Source: Niallia sp. XMNu-256 (GTDB lineage: Bacteria; Bacillota; Bacilli; Bacillales; Cytobacillaceae). From it: DNA of 64,000 bases. The stretch spans positions 1,342,501-1,406,500 of the forward strand of contig NZ_CP137636.1 of NCBI RefSeq assembly GCF_036670015.1, in the 5' to 3' direction. The translations under genes were made by a program, and so were the position numbers. Under the pieces are notes generated by a model. That model did not search any database. It saw only the letters and a list, made by a program, of their open reading frames with translations, and was not told the origin of the DNA. Below, one piece after another: positions 35,365-44,661 of the stretch. Numbering within the stretch: the stretch's first letter is position 1; each line of letters starts with the position of its first letter.

Positions 35365-38300
35365 ATGAGACCGATAAAATTGACGATGACCGCTTTTGGA
35401 CCATATAAAGATGTTGAAGTCATTGATTTTAGAGAGCTAGAAGATAATACGTTATTTGTGATTTCTGGAAATACTGGTGCCGGAAAAACAACCATTTTTG
35501 ATGCCATTTGCTTTGCCCTATATGGAACGGCTAGTGGGGAAGACCGCAGTGAGACGAAGGGTTTACGAAGTGACTTTGCGGATGATGATAGACATACTTC
35601 AGTCGAGTTAGTGTTTGAACTTCGTAAACACCATTATCGTATTAAGAGGCAGCTTTCTCATGTAAAAAAGGGAAATAAAACGGCAACTGGGGAGCAATAT
35701 GAGTTTTATGAAATCAAGGATGATTACGAAGTTCCATGTGTAGACAGACAGATTGTGTCAGAAATTAATAAAAAAGTAGAAGAGTTAGTGGGATTAACGA
35801 AAGATCAGTTTATTCAGATCGTGATGCTTCCACAAGGGGAGTTCCGCAAACTATTAACCTCACAGACGGAAAATAAAGAAGAGATTCTGCGTAAAATCTT
35901 TAAAACGGAGCGCTATACGCTAATTAGTCAGCAATTAAAACAAAAGAAACAACATGCTGAGGACGCCTGTAAAGCAGAAAAAAATGCGCGGGATCGTTAT
36001 ATTGCTGATATTGAAGCAACTCTTCCAACGCGAGAGGATTCTAAGTTATTTAAGACTCTGCTTCAAGAAAACTATAATCCTTATCAAGTTTTAACTGGAC
36101 TAGAAGAAGAGGCACTTTTTTACGAAAAAGCGATTGAGGATCATAAGAAAAAAGAAGAATCGGCTGGGACAGCTTATAATCAGAAACTTGAAGAATTTCA
36201 CAAGGCTGAAAGTGTCAATGCAGAATTTAAAAAGCTAGAGGAAAAAGAGAATCTATTAACTGTACTTGCAAACGAGAAAGCATTTTTTAAAGAGAAAGAA
36301 ATAAAGCTTGAAAATGCGGAACGGGCAAGTAAAATTGAATCATTTGAAATACAGGTGAATGATTGGCGGAAGGATGTCAAAGAGAAGGAAGCGAAGGTAG
36401 AAAACGCTAAAACGGCGTATGGTCAATCAGTAACACAACTACAAAATGCAGAAGCCCATTATCAAAAGGAAGAGAGTCGTGGCGTTGAACGGGAAAAGGT
36501 TGGGAAACAGCTCGACAAATACCACGAGCTTTTACCACTAGTTCAAGAGTTGGATCAGAAAGAAACCGAACTAAAAAACGAAAGTGTTCAATTGAAAAAA
36601 CGAGCAAAAGAACTTGAAGGAATTCAAAAAAATAAACAAATACAGAAAGATGCGCTTTTGAAGCTTAACCTAGATATTAAAGAGATTGATAAAAAAGTGG
36701 ACGAATTGCCATCTAAACAACAGAAACTAATAGAGTTACGGGATCAAGTAAAGGTTTTACAAGATTACTTGAAAACGAATGAAATGCTCGTTCAAATGGA
36801 GCAGGATGCCAAAGAGAAAAAAGCGGAATATCTAAAAGTGAAGGAACAGTATGAGGCATTGGAGTCTGCATGGATAAATAGCCAGGCGACTATTCTTGCT
36901 GCACACTTGCATGATGGAAAACCGTGTCCGGTTTGTGGGAGCGAGGAACATCCGAATAAAGCTCAAAGTCATGAAACGGTTCCAACGAAAGAAGACCTGG
37001 AAACCGCAAAACGTACTTTTAACGAAAAAGAAGATGACTACCGGAAAGTGGCTGCAAAATATGAAACGAATAAAGAACAGCTGGAAATGAAATTAGCAGA
37101 AGTGGTTGAACTAGGTGTATCCCAGGAGGAAGCTCCCAATGCCTACCAGCTAATTGTTTCACAAGGGAAACGTTTAAAGAGTGAAGTAGATTCGTTAAAT
37201 ATAGAAAAAGAAAAACTTGCCGAGTTGAAAGGGGATCTTGAAAACAAACAATCCGAACTTGAGCAAGTTGAAAAGCAATATGAGGAAAAAATGAATGACT
37301 ATCAAAAGCGGAATACAGCTTTTGAAGCAAATAAGGCTGTTTATCTAGCCCAGATTGACCGGATCCCAGAGGAATTAAGAAAGTTAACGATAATCCAAGA
37401 AGAGATAAGAGCATTACAAGCGACTAAAGATGCATTGGAAAGGGCTTGGAAAGCAGCTCAAGAACAGTTACAGACTGCCAAAAATGAAGAAACAAAGACA
37501 AAAGCAAACTTGGAAAATGCGAAGTCACAGCTTAGTGAAAATAGGACGAAAAAGGACAAAGCTGAGCTACAATTTGTAGATGCTTTGCTACAAGCTCAAT
37601 TTTCAGATGAGGACAGTTACCGCCAAGCAAAAATGACGGAAGACCTCCAGAGTCAATTAAAGGCGGAAATTGAAGGTTATCATCAACAGGTTGCAACGTT
37701 AACCCAACAGATTAAAGAGCTTATAGAAAGTTTGCAGGATAAAAATAAGGTAGATTTGGAAGCATTACAAGCTGAACTTGTTGGTTTGAAAAATGATTAT
37801 GAAAAAGCTCAAGAAGGATTGAGACAATGCCAACAATGTTTACAGACAATAGCAACATTATTAGAGAAAATAAACGATGCCAATGATCGTGTTACCCAAT
37901 TGGAAAATCGTCTAAATGTAGTAACCGATTTACATGATGTGATTCGAGGTCAGAACCAGTGTAAAATTTCCTTTGAACGGTATTTACAAATTGAATTTCT
38001 CGAGCAAATTATCGTAGCAGCTAATGAAAGACTGAAACGATTATCAAACGGTCAATTTTTACTGCAACGTAGTGAACGTCAAGAGACGAGAGGGAAACAA
38101 AGCGGCCTTGGCCTAGATGTGTATGATTCCTACACAGGGCAAACACGTGACGTAAAAACATTATCTGGCGGAGAGAAGTTCAATGCTTCTTTATCCCTTG
38201 CGCTAGGAATGGCAGATGTCATTCAAAGTTTCCAAGGGGGAGTATCCATTGAAACGATGTTTATTGATGAAGGATTTGGTTCCTTAGATGAGGAGTCCTT

Positions 38301-38457
38301 AGCAAAGGCGATCGATACGTTAATCGATTTACAAAAATCTGGGCGGATGATTGGGATTATTTCCCATGTTCAAGAATTAAAGAACGCCATTCCTGCTATT
38401 TTAGAAGTGAACAAGATGAAGGAAGGATTTAGTAAATCAAAATTTTTTATTAAATAA
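35365..38457 (+). CDS. sbcC: Exonuclease SbcC (Rad50-type ATPase)
   Basis: This is the ATPase and long coiled-coil partner of SbcD. Walker A (GNTGAGKTT) is near residue 36. Two long coiled-coil arms of about 350 residues each flank the zinc hook CPVCGSEEHP (about 520). The signature LSGGEKFNASLSLALGMADV is near 933, with Walker B (MFIDEGFGSLDEES) after it. The length of 1030 residues is normal. Hairpin-cleaving activity is relevant here because the window is rich in palindromes. The operon ends in a strong terminator. Confidence 0.95.
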   Translation: MRPIKLTMTAFGPYKDVEVIDFRELEDNTLFVISGNTGAGKTTIFDAICFALYGTASGEDRSETKGLRSDFADDDRHTSVELVFELRKHHYRIKRQLSHVKKGNKTATGEQYEFYEIKDDYEVPCVDRQIVSEINKKVEELVGLTKDQFIQIVMLPQGEFRKLLTSQTENKEEILRKIFKTERYTLISQQLKQKKQHAEDACKAEKNARDRYIADIEATLPTREDSKLFKTLLQENYNPYQVLTGLEEEALFYEKAIEDHKKKEESAGTAYNQKLEEFHKAESVNAEFKKLEEKENLLTVLANEKAFFKEKEIKLENAERASKIESFEIQVNDWRKDVKEKEAKVENAKTAYGQSVTQLQNAEAHYQKEESRGVEREKVGKQLDKYHELLPLVQELDQKETELKNESVQLKKRAKELEGIQKNKQIQKDALLKLNLDIKEIDKKVDELPSKQQKLIELRDQVKVLQDYLKTNEMLVQMEQDAKEKKAEYLKVKEQYEALESAWINSQATILAAHLHDGKPCPVCGSEEHPNKAQSHETVPTKEDLETAKRTFNEKEDDYRKVAAKYETNKEQLEMKLAEVVELGVSQEEAPNAYQLIVSQGKRLKSEVDSLNIEKEKLAELKGDLENKQSELEQVEKQYEEKMNDYQKRNTAFEANKAVYLAQIDRIPEELRKLTIIQEEIRALQATKDALERAWKAAQEQLQTAKNEETKTKANLENAKSQLSENRTKKDKAELQFVDALLQAQFSDEDSYRQAKMTEDLQSQLKAEIEGYHQQVATLTQQIKELIESLQDKNKVDLEALQAELVGLKNDYEKAQEGLRQCQQCLQTIATLLEKINDANDRVTQLENRLNVVTDLHDVIRGQNQCKISFERYLQIEFLEQIIVAANERLKRLSNGQFLLQRSERQETRGKQSGLGLDVYDSYTGQTRDVKTLSGGEKFNASLSLALGMADVIQSFQGGVSIETMFIDEGFGSLDEESLAKAIDTLIDLQKSGRMIGIISHVQELKNAIPAILEVNKMKEGFSKSKFFIK

Positions 38458-38476
38458 CGTTATGCCTTCATTTTTA

Positions 38477-38512
38477 CAAAAAAACGAAGTGTAATATAAC
38501 TTCGTTTTTTTG
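38477..38512 (+). terminator. Terminator of sbcDC
   Basis: Perfect 14-bp arms CAAAAAAACGAAGT and ACTTCGTTTTTTTG around an 8-nt loop, usable in both directions. Confidence 0.9.
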
Positions 38513-38536
38513 TTTGCCTTAATTAGTAAGGGTCCG

Positions 38537-38560
38537 CTTCGTCACAGTGACGCCCCGAAT
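38537..38560. repeat. GTCAC-N-GTGAC palindromic repeat
   Basis: CTTCGTCACAGTGACGCCCC is an intact reverse copy just after the sbcC terminator. Confidence 0.75.
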
Positions 38561-38636
38561 GAATAACTTTATAGAAAAAATTAATGGAATGTTTTTTTTG
38601 ACATTATTTTTCACTAAACATTCATAAACCAATGCT

Positions 38637-38688
38637 TGTAATCAGTATATAAGTATAATAATATATAAGCGAATGATTATATAAGCGA
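38637..38688 (+). promoter_or_regulatory. ars promoter with direct-repeat operator
   Basis: TTGTAA and TAATAT are spaced 17 bp. TATATAAGCGA occurs twice (38662-38672 and 38678-38688), 16 bp apart, overlapping the -10 and start region, as expected for ArsR repression. A partial third copy begins at 38646. Confidence 0.5.
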
Positions 38689-38730
38689 GATACGATGTCT
38701 AATACTTAGTTGAATCTAGGAGGTGTTTTG

Positions 38731-39075
38731 GTGCAATTATCGACAATTGAATTGGAAAATGCGGCAACAATCTTAAAATTATTAGGTGAAAAAACAAGAT
38801 TAACCATGATAAAAATGTTGGACACCAATGATTATTGTGTTTGTGATTTTGTTGGACTCTTTAAAATGAGTCAACCTTCTATTAGTCAACATCTTCGAAA
38901 GTTGAAAGATGCTGGATTAGTCCAAGAAACAAAAAAAGGACAATGGGTCATCTATTCATTGAATAGGGATAACGACTACTATCCTTTAGTCCATAGCTTG
39001 TTGCAATATATTCCTAACCAAGACTTTAAAGTAAAAGAACTAGAAGAACAGGGATTACGCATCTCGTGTGATTAA
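38731..39075 (+). CDS. arsR: ArsR family arsenical-responsive repressor
   Basis: This winged-helix repressor leaves DNA when it binds As(III). The metal site CVCDF (with YCVCD in the recognition-helix region, about residue 33) has the ArsR-type paired cysteines. The recognition helix is [17 protein letters not shown]. The GTG at 38731 has AGGAGGTG at correct spacing, so the preceding MNLGGVL codons are not used. It is the first gene of a six-gene operon and its stop overlaps the next frame. Confidence 0.92.
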   Translation: MQLSTIELENAATILKLLGEKTRLTMIKMLDTNDYCVCDFVGLFKMSQPSISQHLRKLKDAGLVQETKKGQWVIYSLNRDNDYYPLVHSLLQYIPNQDFKVKELEEQGLRISCD

Positions 39076-39089
39076 TGGAGGTTAGTACA

Positions 39090-40385
39090 GTGACAACCGC
39101 AATACTCGCATCAGTTATATTTTTAGCAACACTTATTTTAGTAATCTGGCAGCCGAGGGGATTGAACATTGGTTGGTCCGCAATTGGCGGAGCGGTTCTT
39201 GCCCTTATCGTAGGAGTTGTCGGATTTAGTGATGTCATAGAGGTAATCGACATTACGTGGAACGCAACCTTATCGTTTGTTGCGATTATTCTTATTTCCT
39301 TAATATTAGATGAGATAGGATTATTCGAGTGGGCTGCCCTCCATATGGCTCGGGCTGCTAAAGGCAATGGGATTAAAATGTTTGTTTATGTAAGTATTTT
39401 AGGAGCCATTGTGGCAGCTCTATTTGCCAATGATGGGGCAGCTCTTATTTTGACACCAATTGTACTTGCAATGGTTCGGAACTTAAATTTTAAAGACAAA
39501 ATGATCTTTCCTTTTATTATGGCAAGTGGATTTATTGCAGATACTACTTCATTACCATTCATAGTAAGTAATTTAGTTAACATTGTATCTGCTGATTTCT
39601 TTGGGATTGGATTTGTAGAATATGCTTCGAGAATGATCATCCCAAACCTATTTTCATTGATAGCAACCATTACCGTATTGTTACTATATTTCAATAAGAA
39701 TATCCCGAAAACATACGATTTATCTAAATTAAAGAAGCCATCAGAAGCCATCAGGGATCTGAAAATGTTTCGTCTTTCATGGTTTGTTCTTGGAATCCTC
39801 TTAATCGGTTATTTTACTAGTGAATTCATGAACCTTCCTGTATCAATTGTTGCAGGAACGGTGGCGATCTTCTTTTTAATCATGGCCAAAAAAAGTCATG
39901 CTGTTAACACAAAAACAGTGATTAAAGGGGCACCATGGAATATTGTATTTTTCTCAATCGGAATGTATGTAGTGGTATACGGATTAGGAAATGCATGGTT
40001 GACACATTCGTTAGCTAGTGTCATCCAAGCAGCTGCCGAACAAGGGTTATTCATTGCAACCATATCAATGGGTTTTATTGCAGCATTTTTATCATCCTTG
40101 ATGAACAATATGCCTACTGTAATGATAGATGCTTTAGCGATTGCAGAAACGAGTACATCCGGCACGATCCGAGAAGCGCTCATATATGCCAATGTCATTG
40201 GATCTGACTTGGGTCCAAAAATTACCCCAATCGGTTCATTGGCTACGTTAGTGTGGCTCCATGTTTTATCTCAAAAAGGGGTTAAAATCTCATGGGGAAC
40301 CTATTTCAAAACAGGGATTGTTTTAACCATCCCAATTCTATTTATTACATTGCTAGGTCTATACCTAACCTTATTACTATACTAA
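39090..40385 (+). CDS. arsB: Arsenite efflux transporter ArsB
   Basis: It exports As(III) and Sb(III), alone or as the channel for the ArsA ATPase. It has about 11-12 hydrophobic segments with the family blocks [43 protein letters not shown] and [14 protein letters not shown] prefer the GTG at 39090, which has GGAGG 8 nt upstream, over the ATG at 39075 that overlaps the arsR stop. Confidence 0.93.
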   Translation: MTTAILASVIFLATLILVIWQPRGLNIGWSAIGGAVLALIVGVVGFSDVIEVIDITWNATLSFVAIILISLILDEIGLFEWAALHMARAAKGNGIKMFVYVSILGAIVAALFANDGAALILTPIVLAMVRNLNFKDKMIFPFIMASGFIADTTSLPFIVSNLVNIVSADFFGIGFVEYASRMIIPNLFSLIATITVLLLYFNKNIPKTYDLSKLKKPSEAIRDLKMFRLSWFVLGILLIGYFTSEFMNLPVSIVAGTVAIFFLIMAKKSHAVNTKTVIKGAPWNIVFFSIGMYVVVYGLGNAWLTHSLASVIQAAAEQGLFIATISMGFIAAFLSSLMNNMPTVMIDALAIAETSTSGTIREALIYANVIGSDLGPKITPIGSLATLVWLHVLSQKGVKISWGTYFKTGIVLTIPILFITLLGLYLTLLLY

Positions 40386-40400
40386 AAGGAGAAATATCCC

Positions 40401-40820
40401 ATGTCTAAAAAAACAATTTATTTTTTATGTACAGGCAACTCTTGCAGAAGCCAAATGGCAGAAGGTTGGGCAAAGAAATATCTAGGAAATGAATGGGAAG
40501 TAAAAAGTGCCGGCATTGAGGCACATGGATTAAATCCGAATGCGGTAAAGGCTATGGAGGAAGCTGGGGTTGATATATCCCATCAAACATCCGATATCAT
40601 TGATCCTGAGATCTTTAACAATGCCACTTTAGTTGTTACTTTATGCGGGGATGCTGCCGACAAATGTCCGATGACACCACCTCACGTGAAACGTGAACAC
40701 TGGGGATTCGATGATCCAGCAAAAGCCGAAGGAACAGAAGAAGAAAAGTGGGCATTCTTCCAACGTGTTCGTGATGAAATTGGTGATAGAATTAAACGTT
40801 TTGCCGAAACAGGAGAATAA
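40401..40820 (+). CDS. arsC: Thioredoxin-coupled arsenate reductase
   Basis: It reduces arsenate to arsenite using a cysteine relay and thioredoxin, and has the low-molecular-weight phosphatase fold. The P-loop CTGNSCRS begins at Cys10. The relay cysteines Cys82 and Cys89 are present in [10 protein letters not shown]. Length (139) is normal. It follows arsB by 15 bp. Confidence 0.96.
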   Translation: MSKKTIYFLCTGNSCRSQMAEGWAKKYLGNEWEVKSAGIEAHGLNPNAVKAMEEAGVDISHQTSDIIDPEIFNNATLVVTLCGDAADKCPMTPPHVKREHWGFDDPAKAEGTEEEKWAFFQRVRDEIGDRIKRFAETGE

Positions 40821-40914
40821 ATCAAATTTAATAGCCAAGAGGGTTTCTTCTTGGTTTTCTTTATCCGAAATAAATAAGTGAAAACTTATTTAATAATAAA
40901 TAGGAGGTTTTAAC

Positions 40915-41280
40915 ATGACCAAAGTAGAGATTTTCGATCCTGCAATGTGTTGTTCAACAGGAGTATGTGGACCAAGTGTGGATCCGGAGTTAGTAAGAGT
41001 AGCAACTGCTATTTATTCCTTAGAAAAAAAAGGCTTTAATGTTAAACGATATCAACTAACAAGTGAACCTGATAAATTTGCTGAAAGCGATGAAATCACT
41101 CGTGTTTTCCAAGAAAAAGGACCTGATGCATTACCCGTTGTTTTATTAAATGAAAAAACAGTAAAAGTAGGAAGCTATCCAACGAATGAAGAATTTGCAG
41201 AATGGTTTGGTGTAAAAGTAGAGGAATTAAATGAAAAACCAAAAGCCCGAGTTTCATTCAATTTAAATGAGCTTAAATAA
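40915..41280 (+). CDS. arsD: Arsenite metallochaperone ArsD
   Basis: It carries As(III) to ArsA and represses weakly. The thioredoxin-like fold has the working cysteines Cys12, Cys13 and Cys18 (MCCSTGVC). The C-terminal cysteine pairs of plasmid ArsD proteins are absent, as in many chromosomal forms. Its presence next to arsA is diagnostic of the ATP-driven pump. Confidence 0.95.
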   Translation: MTKVEIFDPAMCCSTGVCGPSVDPELVRVATAIYSLEKKGFNVKRYQLTSEPDKFAESDEITRVFQEKGPDALPVVLLNEKTVKVGSYPTNEEFAEWFGVKVEELNEKPKARVSFNLNELK

Positions 41281-41300
41281 TTTGGAAAGAAGGAAAAAGC

Positions 41301-43067
41301 ATGTATCCATCATTCGATCCAACTCATATTAGTACACAATTCTTATTTTTAACAGGTAAAGGCGGGGTAGGAAAAACATCGACAGCTTGTGCAGCAGCGA
41401 TGGCATTAGCAGATCGTGGGAAAAAAGTTTTGCTGATTAGTACAGACCCTGCCTCCAATCTACAAGATGTATTTGGAATGGAGTTAACAAGTGCGCCAAA
41501 AGGGGTTCCGACCGTTGAGAATTTATTTGTAAGTAACATTGACCCTGAAGCTTCCGCAAAAGCCTACCGTGAAAGTGTTGTTGGTCCATACCGGGGGAAG
41601 TTTCCAGAAGCAGTAGTAGCCACAATGGAAGAACAATTATCAGGTGCTTGTACAGTCGAAATAGCCGCATTCGATGAATTTACAGGGTTTCTCACAAATC
41701 GTGAAATCGTTAATCAATACGACCATATTATTTTTGATACAGCCCCAACTGGGCATACGTTAAGACTGTTACAACTTCCAACGGCTTGGAATGGATTTTT
41801 AGAAGAGAGTACGCACGGTGCATCCTGTTTAGGACCTTTATCTGGGCTGGCAGATAAAAAAGAGCTTTATTCTAGTGCGGTATCTGCCCTTTCGGATCCA
41901 ACTAAAACGACACTCCTATTAGTAACTAGACCAGATACTTCGGCTCTTTTGGAGGCAAATCGTGCTGCAATAGAGCTCAAAGAAATTGGGATAAAAAACC
42001 AAATGCTTATTATTAATGGTCTTCTACAAAATCATAATGAAGATGATGAAATTTCATCTGCTTTTTATCAACGTCAGAGAGATGCATTGGAGCGGATTCC
42101 TGACCATTTAAGAGAGGCCCTTACGTACTCATTACCGTATGTTTCATACTCTTTAACAGGTGTGGAAAATCTTCGGAATTTGTTTAAACCATGTGAAATT
42201 TCAACTAGTGCGTCAGATACGGAAAATCAGCCAGTGAATCTTCCAGGATTAAAGGATGTCATCGAGGATTTCTCGAGCAGTGGTTCAAAGCTAATCTTCA
42301 CGATGGGGAAAGGTGGGGTAGGAAAGACAACAGTTGCATCTGCTATTGCGGTAGGGCTAGCCGAAAAAGGACATCGTGTTCATTTAACCACAACCGACCC
42401 TGCGGCACATTTAGAGTATCAATTTCAAAATGATCAACAGAATCAAAATCTAACCATTAGTAGAATTAATCCAAAGATAGAAGTTGAAAAATATAAAGCT
42501 GATGTGATCGCTAAATCAAGCAAAGACTTAGATGAAGCTGGTCTGTCCTACTTGAAAGAGGATTTGGAATCCCCTTGTACAGAGGAAATTGCCATTTTTC
42601 AAGCCTTTGCAGAAGTAGTAGCAAAATCAGAAAATGAAATTGTTGTCATTGATACAGCACCGACAGGGCATACCTTACTATTGTTAGATGCATCAGAGTC
42701 ATATAGTAGAGAAATCGAAAGGTCAACAGGAGAAGTACCTGAGAGTGCTAAAAATCTATTGCCGCAACTTCGTAATCCAAAAGAAACATCTGTAGTGATT
42801 GTCACACTTGCAGAAGCTACACCTGTTTTAGAAGCATCGAGATTACAAGATGATTTAAGACGGGCGGCTATAAATCCAAAATGGTGGGTAATTAATCAAA
42901 GTTTATCTGCTACAAATACAAACGATCCGATCTTAAAAGGAAAAGCGTTAGCGGAAAAGGAATGGATCCAAGAAGTCAATGAAAACAAGGCTAAGAAGTG
43001 TGCGATTATTCCTTGGTTACCGGAAGAAAAGGTCGGATATAACAAGCTAAAAGACTATATTCAATAA
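41301..43067 (+). CDS. arsA: Arsenite-stimulated pump ATPase ArsA
   Basis: This two-domain P-loop ATPase energises ArsB. Each half has GKGGVGKT (about residues 15 and 335) and DTAPTGHT. The metalloid cysteines are in GACTVEIAAF (about 116), ASCLGPL (about 174) and SPCTEEIAIF (about 424). It is full length at 588 residues. It sits between arsD and the HesB-like gene with short spacers. Confidence 0.95.
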   Translation: MYPSFDPTHISTQFLFLTGKGGVGKTSTACAAAMALADRGKKVLLISTDPASNLQDVFGMELTSAPKGVPTVENLFVSNIDPEASAKAYRESVVGPYRGKFPEAVVATMEEQLSGACTVEIAAFDEFTGFLTNREIVNQYDHIIFDTAPTGHTLRLLQLPTAWNGFLEESTHGASCLGPLSGLADKKELYSSAVSALSDPTKTTLLLVTRPDTSALLEANRAAIELKEIGIKNQMLIINGLLQNHNEDDEISSAFYQRQRDALERIPDHLREALTYSLPYVSYSLTGVENLRNLFKPCEISTSASDTENQPVNLPGLKDVIEDFSSSGSKLIFTMGKGGVGKTTVASAIAVGLAEKGHRVHLTTTDPAAHLEYQFQNDQQNQNLTISRINPKIEVEKYKADVIAKSSKDLDEAGLSYLKEDLESPCTEEIAIFQAFAEVVAKSENEIVVIDTAPTGHTLLLLDASESYSREIERSTGEVPESAKNLLPQLRNPKETSVVIVTLAEATPVLEASRLQDDLRRAAINPKWWVINQSLSATNTNDPILKGKALAEKEWIQEVNENKAKKCAIIPWLPEEKVGYNKLKDYIQ

Positions 43068-43083
43068 AAGGGTGAGAAATTCA

Positions 43084-43359
43084 ATGATCATTACAGACAA
43101 TGCGAAACAACTTCTAGAAAATTTCTTAAAGGAAAAAGGAAAAGAAGGAATTCGTCTTACTTCTATTGCTGGCTGTTGTGGATCGGAATTTACGATTAAT
43201 TTAAGTTCACCGATGGAAACGGATAAGATTGAGATTATTAATGGAATTAAAGTGGCATTTGATTCACAAGTGACAGGCACCGAAGAATTAACCTTAGATA
43301 TAGAAGAAGGCAAAAATGGTTCAAGATTAGTTTTAATTGGTGGAAGTAGCTGTTGTTAA
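43084..43359 (+). CDS. HesB/IscA-like small cysteine protein in the ars operon
   Basis: It has 91 residues of the HesB/IscA fold type. Canonical IscA has one Cys near residue 35 and a C-terminal CxC. Here the loop is AGCCGSEF and the end is GGSSCC, giving two vicinal cysteine pairs suited to As(III) or a cluster. It is the last gene of the ars transcript, 17 bp after arsA and before the terminator. I chose the ATG at 43084 with AAGGGTGAG upstream. A role in arsenic handling or repair of damaged clusters is inferred from position. Confidence 0.8.
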   Translation: MIITDNAKQLLENFLKEKGKEGIRLTSIAGCCGSEFTINLSSPMETDKIEIINGIKVAFDSQVTGTEELTLDIEEGKNGSRLVLIGGSSCC

Positions 43360-43472
43360 AAACAATAAATAAGATCAAATTCTAGAGGATTAAAAATGAT
43401 CTTTTACATGTGAAATGGTTCACTTAAATGTCTTTAAGACAACAAATGTAAAGAAAGCTTTGTAAGAGAAAT

Positions 43473-43508
43473 AAAACGAAGCGTTGAATGGCTTCGATTT
43501 TATTTTTG
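43473..43508 (+). terminator. Terminator of the ars operon
   Basis: ACGAAGC...GCTTCGAT forms a short stem followed by TTTTATTTTT. Confidence 0.75.
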
Positions 43509-43510
43509 CC

Positions 43511-43531
43511 GATTCGACGCAGTGACGCACC
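43511..43531. repeat. Diverged GTCAC-N-GTGAC repeat after the ars operon
   Basis: GATTCGACGCAGTGACGCACC preserves one arm of the consensus and lacks two bases of the core. Confidence 0.45.
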
Positions 43532-43763
43532 TAAGACATCGTAGCACAAAACAAGGCGGTTTTAGTTCGCTCAAGTTTCACAAATAAAGAAGTCTAATAG
43601 GCTTCTTTTCTTTGTTTGACTTTATAATTCAGTGATAAGTCGATTTAGTAGTCTATTATATGTATTTTTTCATCGAAAGAAATATGAATGTTATTGAGAT
43701 GGAAAACTCTATAGTTTTTCACTTATCCAACATTCACCCATAAACTAAATGGGGGTGATGATT

Positions 43764-43919
43764 ATGTTTCGACGAAGTCAAACAGATAAAACGGCCTATC
43801 ATCAAAAATATTTCCGTCCATCTTGCTCACTAGCTTTGAATTTAAGGTTCGATACCTGGGAGTTCTTTTCTCCTTATTATGATAAAACGCATGATCGAAT
43901 CCAAATACCACCGAATTGA
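43764..43919 (+). CDS. Hypothetical 51-residue protein coupled to the next gene
   Basis: A GGGGGTG site precedes the ATG. The sequence MFRRSQTDKTAYHQKYFRPS is basic and the rest aromatic. Its TGA overlaps the TTG that starts the next gene (TTGA). It is either a real small gene coupled to the next or an N-terminal part separated by a frameshift. Confidence 0.5.
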   Translation: MFRRSQTDKTAYHQKYFRPSCSLALNLRFDTWEFFSPYYDKTHDRIQIPPN

Positions 43920-44602
43920 CTAATTCAGCAGAAGATACCCTTTTGAACTATTTTAGCATTTTGCGAGAAGCCGAAAATCTGAGTGGGCGAAGTTGTGGAT
44001 CAGTTGGTCAAGCACATATTCCCTTCCCAATTTCCTATAACTTTTTGTCTAAAGACTATCAAAATAAATTAAGCTATGAAGACTATATTCAATCGTTTGC
44101 AGGAATCGGACATACGAGTTTGATAAAGCTTTGTCGAGTGCCTAATCGAAAAGGTGAAGTTAGGTTTTTTTATGAAATTGAAACGATTGAAGGATTTGAG
44201 GGAAAAAGAGCTGAGTATTTTGGATATTATTTCGGATTTATTCAACTTGTTTACGAAAAAAACGGGTATCGAATATCAAATTTAAGTAAAATGGAAGAGG
44301 ACTTTCTATGCGCCCCTTACCACGGGTGGAGTCATGATGGTGAAGCGGTTGTAGAGATTAAATATGGAGAATGGTGCAAGTTAATTCAGAAAAGATACCC
44401 AACCATAACAAATAGGTATGTAAAAAACATTTATTTTTATGGAAATGATGGGGCTGATTATTGTTTCGTATTTTTTACATTAACAAATGGAACGGATATT
44501 GAAATTGCCCAATTTCGGAAAGTAGCAAATGAGAACTGGAAACTAATAAATATAAAGCCTGAAGAAGAGTGTTTAACGGATAATAAAACGCGGTCACAGT
44601 GA
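43916..44602 (+). CDS. Hypothetical 228-residue protein
   Basis: Not recognised. It is soluble with an alternating alpha/beta pattern and aromatic clusters (RAEYFGYYFGFIQLVYEKNGYRI), which might suggest an NTF2- or cystatin-like fold. The TTG start at the stop of the upstream 51-residue frame has no ribosome site of its own. Its end TRSQ and TGA stop lie inside the palindromic repeat. Confidence 0.6.
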   Translation: MTNSAEDTLLNYFSILREAENLSGRSCGSVGQAHIPFPISYNFLSKDYQNKLSYEDYIQSFAGIGHTSLIKLCRVPNRKGEVRFFYEIETIEGFEGKRAEYFGYYFGFIQLVYEKNGYRISNLSKMEEDFLCAPYHGWSHDGEAVVEIKYGEWCKLIQKRYPTITNRYVKNIYFYGNDGADYCFVFFTLTNGTDIEIAQFRKVANENWKLINIKPEEECLTDNKTRSQ

Positions 44603-44612
44603 CGCCTCGAAT
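44591..44612. repeat. GTCAC-N-GTGAC repeat supplying a stop codon
   Basis: CGGTCACAGTGACGCCTCGA is a near-intact reverse copy. Its TCA-CAG-TGA forms the end of the 228-residue gene. Confidence 0.75.
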
Positions 44613-44661
44613 AATGGTAAAATAAGTAGTGAAGAATGGGTTTTGCAGTGGGGTGGGTGTA

